Below are positions 36,246 to 48,787 of a DNA stretch of 64,000 nucleotides, piece by piece. Position 1 is the first letter of the stretch. Every line of letters begins with the position of its first letter. The notes under the pieces were generated by a model. It saw only the letters and a list, made by a program, of their open reading frames with translations, was not told the origin of the DNA and ran no database searches. Position numbers and translations under genes: made by a program. Source of the DNA: Hyalella azteca (taxonomy: Eukaryota; Arthropoda; Malacostraca; Amphipoda; Hyalellidae); the NCBI RefSeq assembly GCF_000764305.2, contig NW_025933329.1, positions 67,822 to 131,821 of the forward strand, written 5' to 3'.

Positions 36246-36787
36246 ACGAGTCGCTATGTCTAAACGGTATCGTTATGTCTAAATGAGTCGTTCTGACTAA
36301 ATGAGTTGTCATGTCTAAACGAGTCGTTATGTCTAAACGAGTCGTTATGTCTGAACGAGTCGTTATTTCTAAACGAGTCGTTATGTCTGAACGAGTCGTT
36401 ATTTCTAAACGAGTCGTTATGTCTAAACGAGTCATTATGTCTAAACGAGTCGTTATTTCTAAACGAGTCGTTATGTCTGAACGAGTCGTTATGTCTAAAC
36501 GAGTCGTTATGTCTAAACGAGTCGTTATGTCTAAACGAGTCGTTATGTCTAAACGAGTCGTTATTTCTAAACGAGTCGTTATGTCTGAACATCTAAACGA
36601 GTCGTTATGTCTAAACAAGCCGTTATGCCTAAACGAGTCATTATGTCTAAACGAGCCGTTATGTCTAATCGAGTCGTTATGTCTAATCGAGTCGTTATGT
36701 CTGAACGAGTCGTTATGTCTTAACGAGTCGTTATGTCTAAACGAGTTGTTATGTCTAAACGAGTCGTTATGTCTGAACGAGTCGTTT
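36246..36787. repeat. 18-bp minisatellite, about 30 copies (left part)
   Basis: The unit is close to GAGTCGTTATGTCTAAAC with recurrent variants (TTTCT, TCTGAA, TCTAATC). It generates open frames on both strands that encode nothing but 6-residue repeats. The array continues at 37033-37119 beyond a SINE insertion. Confidence 0.95.
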
Positions 36788-36799
36788 TAATAATAATGA

Positions 36800-37030
36800 A
36801 TAATAATAGTAATAATATCACTCGTTTGCTTGAATCGCAAATTCACTAAAAACTTAATAGCAAAGAAAACTCCACAAAAATTCATAGTATCTTTAAAACT
36901 GTGCTTAACCGCCCGGCCTCCTTGCCGATTCTGACCAGAAACTGGCGCACAGAGCTGGGATCGAACCCGCGCCTCTCTGCGCCAATCTTGGTACTCTGAA
37001 CTTTAACCACTGGGCCACCCTGCTCACAAA
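36800..37030 (-). mobile_element. tRNA-derived SINE inserted in a minisatellite
   Basis: On the minus strand the element begins at about 37028 with GGGTGGCCCAGTGGTTAAAG, which contains an A-box-like TGGCCCAGTGG, and then has GGGTTCGATCCC, a good pol III B box. A tRNA-unrelated body follows and a 3' tail of ATT trinucleotides at about 36785-36825. This is the classic layout of a tRNA-derived SINE with a simple-repeat tail. It sits inside the 18-bp GTCGTTATGTCTAAACGA array, whose units resume on the far side almost in register. No clear target-site duplication can be called because the target is itself repetitive. Confidence 0.75.
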
Positions 37031-37032
37031 AA

Positions 37033-37119
37033 AATGTCTAAACGAATCGTTATGTCCGAACGAGTCGTTATGTCTAAACAAGTTGTTATGTCTAAACGAG
37101 TCGTCATGTCTAAACGAGT
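37033..37119. repeat. 18-bp minisatellite, continuation after the SINE
   Basis: About five further units of the GAGTCGTTATGTCTAAAC array. They start with ATGTCTAAAC, directly continuing the GTCGTT that ends the left part, so the intervening 245 bp is an insertion. Confidence 0.9.
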
Positions 37120-37688
37120 GTTAACAAGGATGAAGATGGATGGACGTGTTTATATGAACGTAAATTTGCCGGCGTCATGATTTGCTGTGCACCAATGGCT
37201 CAGTTCTTTAGTAAATGTCTTAATACAGCATAAATAATGATTTTTTTTTCTGACAGACTTTTTGTAAAATTTAGTTGTTTGTAGTTATTATTTAACGGCT
37301 ATTTAAGTATAAAACAAAATAGTTAAATTCTTCTTGACCGTCTGATCCTCAAAATTGATAAGATTAATTATTTATACAATCTAGATTTGAATTTTTGTAT
37401 AGCAAAGCAAAATTCAGTCTAGTAAATGATTCCTGTTATAGTTTGGAGTTAAAGTAGCATCAGTATTCACTCGCAACGGAGGATTTCATCAGACCGGGTA
37501 CTGAAATGTAGCTAATTTACCAGTAGTTTAGCTTCCTATTGATTACTTGAACAGCTACTTAAACAACTCCTAGCTTGCGAATAATTTAAAGTTACGGCGG
37601 TCGTCTGATTAATTTTTACATTTTCATAACTCGAATTGGTGTAAAAGTTCTCGCGTCTTTAGGAACTCATTAGTCATCATAACATCAT

Positions 37689-37873
37689 TCTTTTGACGCG
37701 TTCGTTATCGGGACATAACGAGCGGTAACGTGCTCATTACCGACACGTAATGAACGGTAACGTTCATCTCCCGGTAACTCATTCGTTATCGAGACGTACG
37801 AACGTTCATGTTATCTGCCGGTAACGCTAAATGAATGGTAACGTTCAACGTTCATCTCCCGATAACGCGTGCA
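37689..37873. repeat. GGTAACG-rich element with terminal inverted repeats
   Basis: The stretch opens with GACGCGTTCGTTATCGGGA and closes with TCCCGATAACGCGTGC, an imperfect inverted pair. Inside, CGGTAACG / CGTTAC / CGTTCATCTCCCG motifs recur in both orientations. This resembles a small MITE or a decayed palindromic minisatellite of about 185 bp. Confidence 0.6.
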
Positions 37874-38084
37874 CAGAAGCGAAATCAGCATGCGGGTTGC
37901 CCCAAACGATAGCTAAACCCTCCACTAGATCCTGCGCCCCGCAGCTCCGTTCCCTCAAAGTCAATCAACTAAAAAGCTCCGTAGGCACAGCGCTGAGTTC
38001 CGCAGCTCCCCTCTAATCCACTCATGTCTTAATCGAATCTGCCTCCATGAATATCCTCGTAATGTTATTCTTGTTGGTGATATC

Positions 38085-38258
38085 GGGTATTATGTTCATT
38101 CAAAGAAATGAGACAAATAGCGATGCGCTGTTTACCCTTGTGCTGGTCATGCTGACACAGTAATGGCCGGCAAAAAGGCGTATCAGCAATACATGTAGTG
38201 AGTGTGTCACTATTTGGACAATGTGATTCGCTCATATTTCTGAGTGTAAGCTGTTCTG
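38085..38258 (+). repeat. Palindromic MITE family, copy 6
   Basis: AAATGAGACAAATAGCGATGC, core CTGACACAGTAATGGCCGGC, AAGGCGTATCAGCAATAC and the end GTGTCACTATTTGGACAATG are all present, with AAATGAG and CTCATATTT as outer inverted pieces. Confidence 0.75.
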
Positions 38259-39010
38259 CATGTGGGTCTCGGGAACTCGTGTACATTTCTGGCAGCCCGA
38301 TTCGTATTACTTAGGCAACAAAATACTACCTAAAATTCGACCTAATCCTATTTAATGAGATCTTCAATTCAATATACTTTCTCATGAATAGGAAATCGAT
38401 GTTAATGATTAAATAAATAATGTTATGAAGCATTATCATTTTTTGACGAGGATTAATTTTTTCTGTATAATTCACATTTTCGCAACCATGCAATTTTTTC
38501 TCCTGAAGTGGAAGGAACTTTGACTCTCGGTGTTTCAACCCGAGAGGTTAATTTAACTCGAATCCTCATATTTCCTGACGCCATCCATCCGGCTAACAGA
38601 CCAACTTTGACGTCAGCCTTCAAATACGGGACAATAGTTTTTGATACTTCATGTTGAGGACATTAAGCCCTTATCAATAAATTATCACAAGGGTTCGTAA
38701 TATATTCGTAATGCCGATCTTTGATCTATTGTAAGCTATATACGTATATATGTGGCAGATATAAATTGCACTTAGTTGAAAATAGCCGCTGGATGATTGT
38801 AGTCATATGTCCTGCAATTTAGTGGATTCTGAATTCAATGAAAAGCTTCATTTTACAATGCAATTATAGAGTTGTTAGTATTGCTACACATGGTCAATAC
38901 AGAGATGAATTTTAATCGATTTATTATGGTTTTTGCATTGTAAAGACAACCATAATTGATCGTACTTGTTTGATTGTTCCATATAAATAAGCTCTAAAGA
39001 TTTCATTGTG

Positions 39011-39424
39011 TACCGTATGAGGTTTCACGGGAAATTTCCATATGATGTATGAAGAGGTTCGGCGTGCAAGGTTTCACTGGGCATTACCATACGAAGAGAC
39101 AAACTAGCATTAGAGGTTCTGCGTGTAAGGTTTCACTGGACATTACCATACGAAGAGATAAAACTTGAATTAGAGGTTCTGCGTGTAAGGTTTCACTGGA
39201 CATTAACTGTCATTACCATACGAAGAGATAAAACTTGAATTAGATTTTCTGCGTGTAAGGTTTCACTGGACATTACCATACGAAAAGAAAAACTAGCATT
39301 AGAGGTTCTGCATGTAAGGTTTCACTGGACATTACCATTCGAAGAAACAAATTATCAAAAGCGGTTCTGCGTGTAAGGTTTCACTGGACATTATCATATG
39401 CAGAGACAGACTAACATTAATGGT
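39011..39424. repeat. 60-bp minisatellite, about 7 copies
   Basis: The unit contains GGTTCTGCGTGTAAGGTTTC, ACTGGACATTACCATACGAA and a variable AGAnAAAnnTTGAATTAGA part. One copy has an internal duplication of CATTAACTGT. Confidence 0.9.
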
Positions 39425-40070
39425 TCATGCTGCGTATACGTCGTCGAGATGGCTGTTTGAGGCATCTGCCAAGCTTGGAGGCTGAGCCTGATGGATGGTT
39501 TCTATACAGACGCGTGGCCAGGTCATCTTTCTGCCTCGGCAAACACAGCGACCTCGGGTCGTCAGTCATGGCCATCTTCTAGCGCAGACGCCGGCATCAT
39601 TGGGCTCTTCATTTGCAGCAGCCGGAAATAATTTACATGTAATGAATTCGCTATCCAAGACCAAATTACATTATTAGGAGACCCAAAGATGTTTTAAAGC
39701 TTCTATGTTACGCTGCATCTTCTTGCGCTTTCATACTATAAGAACGATAAATGATGCTCGAGCATCAGTAAGAATTCGTATTTTTGGCGTTGAGAACAAA
39801 TGAGTTGGATTCTTGCAGACTAATGCTTGCCTTCACAGACAATAGAGACTAGCAAACTGATGTCATTAAGCCACCAGTTTGAAGTACTGCTGAAACTGCT
39901 TTAATGACGTTAAATTAAATTAAAAGGACGACAAGTTGCAACTACTTTAAAAAGAAAACTTTAAATAATTTAAATTGAATTTCCCTACAGATACAGTTTA
40001 TCATCTCGAAAAAAATTCTTCGAGTACCGAACTCAAGAGCGTGATGAGCTACAATCAGATTATTTATGCG

Positions 40071-40235
40071 TTTAGGATTAAATATAATGCATGTGACGTC
40101 TCGGATTAAATATAATGCGACGTCTCGGATTAAATTTAATGCAAAGTTTCGGATTGAATTCAAGGCGACCTCTCGGCTTAAATATAGTGTAACGTCTCTG
40201 ACTAAATATAATGCGACGTCTCGGATTAAATATAG
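40071..40235. repeat. 24-bp array, about 7 copies
   Basis: The unit is CGGATTAAATATAATGCGAC plus GTCT, degenerating toward the middle copies. Confidence 0.85.
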
Positions 40236-40922
40236 TTTCAATTTATTGACGATTTCTTCGAGATGTTATACACTTGTTCATGATGTCTTCAGCCCAGTTC
40301 GCTGCGAGTGACGACGAGCGATGAGTGCAATTTTTTATGTTGTCTTTTGTTATCGGTTTTACTCCACTATGAGGACCGAAAAATGATATTTCCATTTATC
40401 AACTCGGAATCCTTCGTATGATGACCAATGACAACCCGTGCATAACTAAAATATTTTTATGAATGTTATTAATTCAGAGACTTGAAGAGATTTAGGTTAA
40501 TTGCGGTATTGGATTCGGGTCTGTAGTAATGATATTGTCTTTAGAACTTGATTATATCAACTCAACTCTTTGTTAAAGTAAGGGTTATCTATATCTTAAA
40601 CCTACGGTTATATCAACATATTTAAAGATGTTCGTGCTAAATAAAATTTTCGTATTTGGTAACAGTAGTTACCATCAATAAACACGGAATTAAATAATGG
40701 AGTTAATACCGATTAGAATAGTGATTTCGATTATGTGTTATTTCACTTCCAATCAAATCCAGTTCTCGGCAGAGTGAGTCCTTCAGTCGTTTACGGTAAT
40801 CCATTAATATATGAACAAAGCAATATTTTTTAATATCCAGCTCCTTGTCCTCCTGCCTCAACGCTCGGTAATGCCATGAATTTGCATTCAGAAGTCTCGA
40901 CAAAACTCATCTTGGACTTGAC

Positions 40923-41108
40923 CTCGGAATTGGGAGCAATTTTCCAGGCCTATAGAGGAGAGGCCCTCACTCGATCCATAAATTCTGCCGTTGGCCTCTG
41001 AAAGCCGGGGTGGATCTGCTCTCGAATGCGAGTTAATTTGACGAACAATATTAGGTTTGTCAATGTCAAGGTGCGTCTGGCTCAGTGGCTGATATCTATG
41101 CAAGTGCG
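40923..41108 (-). CDS. Candidate upstream exon of the minus-strand gene
   Basis: This 186-base open block follows an acceptor (GAGATTTTTCAG) on the minus strand. It encodes about 61 residues with protein-like, non-repetitive composition, including LSQTHLDIDKPNIVRQINSH and GRIYGSSEGLSSIGLENCSQ. The proposed end, GAG before GTCAAG, is a weak donor; GTGAGG about 40 bases upstream is an alternative, also in phase 1. Phase 1 fits the proposed acceptor at 28021. The block is GC-richer than its flanks. It could instead be a chance open frame. Confidence 0.35.
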
Positions 41109-42721
41109 CTGAAAAATCTCCTCGAACACAGTAAACTTCTCACTACAACTGCTGCAGGACATGGATAGTTTCAACTGTTGTATTGAGTTATATCAACTTC
41201 TGTGTGTGATATCAACCATCTACGAATTCCAACGAGGTCATTGAAGAATTATTCAGCTTCAATCTTAGCACGAAACATAGCACGAGTATACAAAACGTTG
41301 AAACTTCAAAGGCATGCACTCCGTATCCCAATTACAAGTGTCACTTGCTACAATGGCTTGTTAAGCCGCCGCTGTATTTCAAGTGCTTAAATCAATAGCT
41401 CCGTCGTTGGTGTTACTAGAGAATTACTGAAATAAAAATGAATTTTCAGGATATTATTTCGTCCTGGTTCGATAACGCGTTAACTTTTTCACATCAAAAT
41501 ATTTTTCGTACCTGTCAAGGAAAAAGCGCCAATTAATCATCTTGCTTTCTTAGTCGTCACTTAGATTTAATTAACACAGCAAAATCTGGCCCGAAGTTGA
41601 GTGACAGACGCGTTCAAAACTCTTAATCGAGTGAGCGCGCTGCTTTAGTCTGCGCTAGAAGAACTCATTCTAATTGAGAAGAAATTTGGAGGAGACTTCG
41701 AGAGCAAAGGAGATGTGTAAATTGATGTACGATTTCAGCATTACCTAAAGGAATTGTGGGTGTGGCGAATAATCCTTATGAGTAAATTTAAAATATAATT
41801 CTATGAAAGATAGCTATTTTAAATAAATATGTTAATGCTAATTATGAAAATCCGTTTTGACACGAAAATTACTACGTTGCTAACCTATGCATGCTGCTGA
41901 AAACCAGTTTTTCTATTGAACAACATATTTCAACAACGGGCATTCTTATAAAATTGAAATGAATTCATTGAATGAAATTGAAATTAAAATGACAATTTTC
42001 CCTCGGATTCACTGATTTAGTTACATGAAATATGATGCTAATCTTTCACTATTAATTTTTTATTGCAAATGAGAATCTTCTTGTTTGCAGGGCATGAATC
42101 GAAGGTAGACACTTTTTTTAAAGAAATTCATTTGGAATTCATCATAAATAGGTACTATATACTAACTGCATATATACTATTCGTTATATATGCTGCTATA
42201 CAAATTTAGTGTTTTTTCCTCTGCAGCTCATACGTGTTTTTTTCTAATTAATGGATTATCTTTGCCTTAATTTTCATCGTTGGAACAGACCGATTTACAC
42301 CTTTTTATATATAACTACTTTTTGCACTCCTTTCCTTCAGTTTAAACTAACCCCATGTTGAATGAAGTTTCATCGAGGCTCATGGATAGTACTTTGAGAT
42401 TTTGATCTCAACGATTCGAAACGATATATATTATGATAATATGAAATGAAGTACACAACTGCTCTACTTGGCACTGCATTGGAATTTGAAGTGTACCATT
42501 GTTACAAGGATAGCATTATTTTGTCATATAACGCTACGTCTTCCATACACTTCTGTCACTGCACCACTGATGTGACTACACGCTTCGATCAGAGTCAGCC
42601 GTGCATCAAACGTTCTTAACTGAAATTTAGATCTAGTGTTGAATTACACGTTGTAATTGTAAGGTAGTGTGTAGAAATTCTGTCCTCTTTGCCATTGACT
42701 TGTAAATTTGATAGGTGAGTC

Positions 42722-42826
42722 GAGGGGACTCATTCCCCTCTGTCCCCTCAGTCCCCTCATTCCCCTCTGTCCACTCACTCTCTCCAGTCCCCTCTGTCCC
42801 CTCACTCCCTGCAGTCCCCTCAGTCC
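42722..42826. repeat. C/T-rich array of TCCCCTCAGT-like units
   Basis: About ten units of roughly 10 bp alternate TCCCCTCA, TCCCCTCTG and CACTCACTC. One strand is almost pure pyrimidine over short stretches. Confidence 0.8.
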
Positions 42827-45800
42827 TGAAGAGAAAAACTCGGATGCAATGCAGTTAATCGCCGTCGGAATCTTATTGTATTTAAATTTTTGCATTCAAG
42901 TAAATTGTACATTAATTCCATTTAGCAACTACGAGTAAGAATGATACCTAGTCAGTATACACAATTTTACACTTCGTTATGTAAGCTTTTGTATCAAGAT
43001 TAAGTATGATACATAGTCAGTACATGTATTTTTTATTTATAAATATCTTATTTTCTGCATGCAGGCTTATGTGGGACAAACGGTTCATTATTTTCAGTAT
43101 TGCAATTGCTATGAGATTTTCTTTTCCTCTGCTAATAAATTTATGAAAGTATAATACTTGCACTAGAATTAATTAGTTTGGATATTATTAGGGTAAATCG
43201 GATTACCACACCTTCCTCAAATAAGCTGTTCTTGTAGCTAGTTAAATTTAATCGTTTCAAACGGCAATAATAAAGAAGTTTGCCCTCGAGGGTAGATTAG
43301 CATACAGCAACTTGACTGCAACATGATCAGGGACGTCAATGCGTCACTTGGCTATGCGTGTGCACCCGAAAAATTGCGGTGATCAATTTTATCGCGCCTT
43401 GATTACACGGAGCGCTCGCGCAGTGCGGCTGAGCTTGAACTTCTGATGACATGCGCACTCCAAACCAAACGCCCTGTTATGCTTGGCAATTCTGGAAGGA
43501 ATATCATTAGGAACAGGAAGACGAATTCGTTCGCATCCGCCTTACTGGGCTGACACTGAATATTTTAAACAATAAGAATAGTTAAAAACTCATTCTCTGG
43601 TCTTGAATCAAACTCGTTTTAAAGAACGAATTCTGCCATCCCATACTAATGAAACGAAGTGCATTTATTGCCAAGTTATGGAAATGCAGTGCAGATGATC
43701 GTTATTTATTATCGTATTAAATCCATGCAGCGGCCTACCGTCAATTCGAGTGATTTTGTCCCCGCATATACATGCTAACATCTTAGTTTATTTATTAAGG
43801 TTAACGGGTGATGGAAGCAATTTTTTTGAAGAGCACAAGTAAATGCAAAATAACGCAAGCTTTGGTATCGCATTTTTATTACAATATTTTTCACATTATA
43901 ATTAGGTTGTTCTACAAATCTCGATTTTTCAAAAATTTCCGTTATATTGTTGGGTCACCGACACGCCAACTCGGCCTACAGCATCGCAGAGGATGCTGGC
44001 CAATGATTGTCTTTCATTAAAATCACTTCATCACACAAATCCCACCAATTCACTATAAATTGATGAACAGCTATTTCTGTACTGGTATAAACTGGTCCAT
44101 GCTTAAGTAACCACTAATCCCAACGATAATAAATCCTCGCGCCATGTATGCTCGGTACTCCCTACGACTGCAAGGGTCTTCATTATTAACGTAAATTTGA
44201 CGGACATCAAATATGGGTGCTATTTTTTCGGCTCCATACCATGCCATAAATTTACTTGAATGTGGCAGCGATGCGCATAAGCAGACTACATATCGATCAC
44301 TGCAATCTGGACGACCAGCTGAGCCTCGTAGATTCTGAACAAATTTTCTTAAGATTCCCGTTATATTTTTAGCCGCGATAAGAATAACTGCCCAGCTTTC
44401 ATTTATTAATTTTCAGTTTAATGTATTTCTTTTTAACTATGACTTATTTAATTAATTAGGAAAATTACAGATGATTATCTACGCTGGATTGACATCGATG
44501 ATGATCGACGTACAACATCGATCGGAAAAATTCCTTGCTCTAAAATAGCGCGATTCTTTTTCTTTCTTACTGTCAAGTGTATATCTGTAAAAAATAGTTT
44601 AGGCTAAAAAGTTAAGACTTCATGCAAAGATTTTGATTACACGATATATTTTGGTTTTTTGCCTAATGGGTTTGTTTTATCTATAAATAACTTATTTTTC
44701 ATTTGTAAATAACCTTTTTTTTGTTGGAATGGTGAGTGTGGGAGGCCTTTTTTATAAAAAAAAACTTATTCATTGCTGTTTTTTTCTTTTTTTTCTTTTC
44801 GATTTATAATTAAGCAACTATTGTTTTAAGCGATTATTATTCTCTCTAAAGAAGAATCTCAATTATATTAAAGTTGTTAAGTGTTTCATTGTAAATAATT
44901 TATTTCATTTTACTTGCGATACTTAGATTTTATATGCATATCTTATGTTAAGATATAGAAGTACATTAAAATTAAAAGTTTGATAGACCCTATTGGATTG
45001 AAAGCAGCTTAATTAAATATTAATGTGATACTAATAAATTGAGAATTTGCTATACGTTAATTAATCCTCGAGTCAATAATTATGCAGGCATCATGATTGC
45101 GTAGAGGCCGTAAGAATTTAATTATAACTCTTTAATTATTTTGCTCTCATTTAACCTGATAAGCAATGCCCCCCTGAACCTGCGAGTCTGGTTATTAAAA
45201 CTTTTCAGCAGTTCATTTCCCTGCAATGCAATGCAATTCAGTGTCAGCTTTAATTCTGCAAAATTTCCCTTCATTGAGACCTTAACTTTGTTATTTCATA
45301 AAGTACATTTTGCTTAACAAATTCTTTAGCACGAATTTTTGATTATCGCTTTAATTTTTCCATTTATGAGGTGTTCAAGCTAAATGGAAAACCGAAATTA
45401 TAATATTTGTTAAAATTGTTAATATGGAGAATAAAACAGAATACTTTTTACTTTTGCTATATTTCTAAAATAAAATTCATTTTTCAATAGAAAGACTACC
45501 TCAGTCTTTCCTGCCTTTTCTCGAAAGCTAATATTTTACAGGCGCTATTCTAATGTCGGTGCTTCCTTTGAAGTGCGAACATTTTCGCAAACGCAAGCCT
45601 TTTAACACTTGACCTTCAACGTTCACTAGAAACTTCTTCTGTCAACGCTGAACATTCCTTTGATGTTTAAAAAAAATCATGGTGTTTTTTGGTATTATTA
45701 TGAGTTGTTTAATTTTACAATAAATACCGTTCTTCACTTACATTTGCTCTTTTATTTTTCTTGAATAGGGTGTAAGTAGAAACGTGCAGTATCTATATTG

Positions 45801-47248
45801 CATTGTTGCGCATTTCATGAGTCTTATAGAATTAGTCTATTATATTAAACACGATCAATTATTGTTTAGCCTTTAAAATGATGGATAAATATTTTGATAT
45901 AAACATAAAAGATCCTCATTATGGCTTCATTCATCACCAAAAACTATGGAATATTTATCTGTGTGAACCCACTTGAAACTGTTATGAACTTTCGCCAAAA
46001 AAATGGTTTCGCATTTTGAGTAATTTGGCTTCCGAAGCTAGAAATGAGCGACAGGGAAACATCTTATTAACGTCACTCCGCTTCTCGCCTCTAGCCAGCT
46101 AATGTTTAAAGCCACTTCACTCTATTATTTTAAAATTTTAGGCCTAACGGCGACTCCAAAACGATGTTGTTTTAGTATATTCAACATGAAAGAGGATGTT
46201 TTGGAGCGCAGCCTCGCAGGATGCGTGAGGTTTAATCTATTGTGAACTGGGCCTTAATTGTTTCGCCTCCAAGCTTACCGCACCCTGGCTACCAGCCCAG
46301 CTCAGGATATGTGAAGCCTTCTTTTAGGCATTGTTGGTAAACGGGCAAGGCTGCAAGATTAGGTCCATTCCTGGGACGAGTTAGGTGGTCATTTGGCCTA
46401 AGTTAGACAGTGATTTGCTAGACGCAGCGGAGCTCTTAAGCTGCTAAGACTCTCGTCAACGCCCTGCTTCGTTAGCACCATGACTGCAGGTCCGGGGACT
46501 TACGATGATTCAGAATCGCTAATAATGAAGCTCTTTTTTCCTAGTATTCAACAAAACAAATCCTTTTCATTTCCTGAACAAAACAGCGTCGATCAATTAT
46601 TAAAAAAATTAGTGTAATTTATTGAACAGATTGGTGCCGATTATTTTTGGATAAGGTTTTTCATTTTAGAGCAGGTTGCCGTATGATGATTCAGAATAGA
46701 CGACGAATTAAATTTTCATTCCTACCACTCTACAAATCAATGTCGTTCATAGAATTTATGTTAGAATTAAGTTTTTAACTATATAACTGGCAAAGGTTTT
46801 CTCCAGCCCAGCAAGGTACTCTTAAAGGGAAAAAAGTTGTTATATGTATCTGGGGACACCGCGTGAGAAGAGATCGTAATACTAACTCGATTCAACAATA
46901 TTTATTTCGACTTCATCACGATGTAACTTTGCGCCAACTTTAAACATATTTCATCATATGTGGAAGAGTCGCGTTGTGCTGATGCCGACCTCTTCCCAGC
47001 ACTTCAGCAGCAAGCGTGCATGAATAATTCGATTGCCTGAACAATTTTCTATGACTTTAGGAAAGATTTTACGAATCTCTAGCGTCGATTAGAAAATGAT
47101 CGATGGGGATAAATCCTAAAGGACACAGAATTAATGATCAAACGGCGAATCGAGGCAATAAGCACCGCAGGGTCAAGTAGCTGTTCAATTTTGAGATGAG
47201 AGGGTAGCGTGAGGGTGAGGACAGATGACACAAACCATGTAAGATGGT

Positions 47249-47385
47249 AACAGTTTCATGCTTAACCTCTTGTAAACCTTGGGAAGGCCTGATTAATATC
47301 ATATATAATAGCGGTTTCAGATTACAGGTCTCAACATCATGCTCAACCTCCCAAAAGCCCAAGGAAGGCCTAATTACAATTAATT
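47249..47385. repeat. Diverged two-copy tandem repeat
   Basis: CATGCTTAACCTCTTGTAAA...GGAAGGCCTGATTA is echoed about 87 bases later by CATGCTCAACCTCCCAAAAG...GGAAGGCCTAATTA. Confidence 0.6.
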
Positions 47386-48086
47386 TTGCGGATTAATTCG
47401 CGTAGGGCTACTAATATCGACCAATAACTCTCCGTGCACGCGCTAGGATCTCACATGCCACATCAAAGTCCTTTTCAATGTTCACTACGATTTCTATGAT
47501 GCTGTAGAAATTTACAGTATAATCTGAGAGGCAAATATTTTCGATCTTGTGGGACTATTTCAACTTGAATTTGCATCGTAGATGCTACCAGACAGTAAAT
47601 TTTATAACACATTGTTGAAGCATCCTGCAACTCTGATATTTTATAAATAATTTCGGCTAATAAATACCCAAATCATTAATGTTCATCCTTATTGACTAAA
47701 ATTTATGACTAATTGCTGACAACAGCATAAATCTTAATTCGATTTTTTTTTTCAAAATCGCAATTACTTGGAAATGTTAAAATTAATTTCATCAAGCAAA
47801 TAAGAAGAAAAAACATCATTGACAAAGAATGTGATGGGATGAAAAATAATTTTTTTTACTCCTACTTTTCTAGCGATAACCGCTCATGTAGGATCAGGCG
47901 ATGAAATTCTATCTGTTCGATACGGTCTGTTTGAAAATATTTATTCTAGCTCTTTTTTTGTAGTCTTCTCAACATTTCAATATGCCTAGAAGCCATTTTA
48001 TATCTTATTGGAACTTGTTCATCATGCATTGACGTACAAAAAAACTAATATCAGTAAACTATATAAAGCATTTTTTTTCAAGCGTC

Positions 48087-48364
48087 CTAATGCTCATCAC
48101 TGTAGAGGGCGCCGAAATTATACTCAAAATCGAAAGCACACTTGAATAGGTGCCTTTGTTCTAAAGAGTTATGCGACATTTTTGACAATTTCGCTTCTTC
48201 TCCACGAGCTCGACACCATGGATACCGCGGCGCTTTTGCCCAGATTTCGAGCAGCCGGCTTGATTGATTTATTACCTCCACGTAGGCCTGCGGGTATCGT
48301 CAATTTGAGAATTTTTAAAATTGCCCTCATGCAAAACCTTATGGAAGACAAGATGTCCCAATGA
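48087..48364. other. GC-richer block with overlapping open frames
   Basis: On the plus strand CACCATGG at 48217-48224 gives a good start context and a 48-codon frame (MDTAALLPRFRAAGLIDLLP) to a stop at 48364. On the minus strand two frames are open, one containing RNLGKSAAVSMVSSSWRRSE. A minus donor (GGAG then GTAATA) lies at about 48276. It could be another exon of the minus-strand gene, but no consistent acceptor was found. Confidence 0.25.
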
Positions 48365-48787
48365 GTTGTCGTTTGCGCGCATTTCCGAATATTTAATTTA
48401 TTTACACTTTCACGATCAAATTTTTTTAAACAATTACGGCACGTTACGCAATTTTACGGCAGACTCCGATTTTTTCAGTCTAAAATTTTAAATCAACTCT
48501 AAAATTTATTGAAAATTTATATCCTTAAATTAGAGTTGGCTTGAACACCAAAATTCATTTGAAAATCTTCGTTGTCTATTCGATATTTTCCATCTAATAA
48601 AAGCTGAATATCGTACCAGTTTTCGTTGTGATGCTATATTTAGATTTTAGGAGAGAAAAATCCAACTTAAAATTCAACCTTTATTATATTTATGTAATGC
48701 AAGTAGGCGCCCTGATCGTTTGTTAAGTAATGAAGTTTACTGACATAGAACTTTCATCATCCTCGTGAGGATTATTTCAGACCAGAA

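Larger units (their letters stand above)
37120..40922. other. Non-coding DNA with MITE, dyad element and arrays
   Basis: A GC-richer block at 39430-39640 is open on the plus strand for 60 codons but lacks a convincing start or splice context. Confidence 0.5.
41109..48086. other. Long AT-rich stretch without recognisable genes
   Basis: Only the C/T-rich array at 42.7 kb and the diverged duplication at 47.3 kb stand out. 43300-43500 and 46140-46500 are slightly GC-richer, with no extended frame. Confidence 0.6.

Noticed and set aside
36226..36790. Open frames of 96-159 codons on both strands
   Set aside because: They are translations of the 18-bp array, and the array is broken by a SINE.
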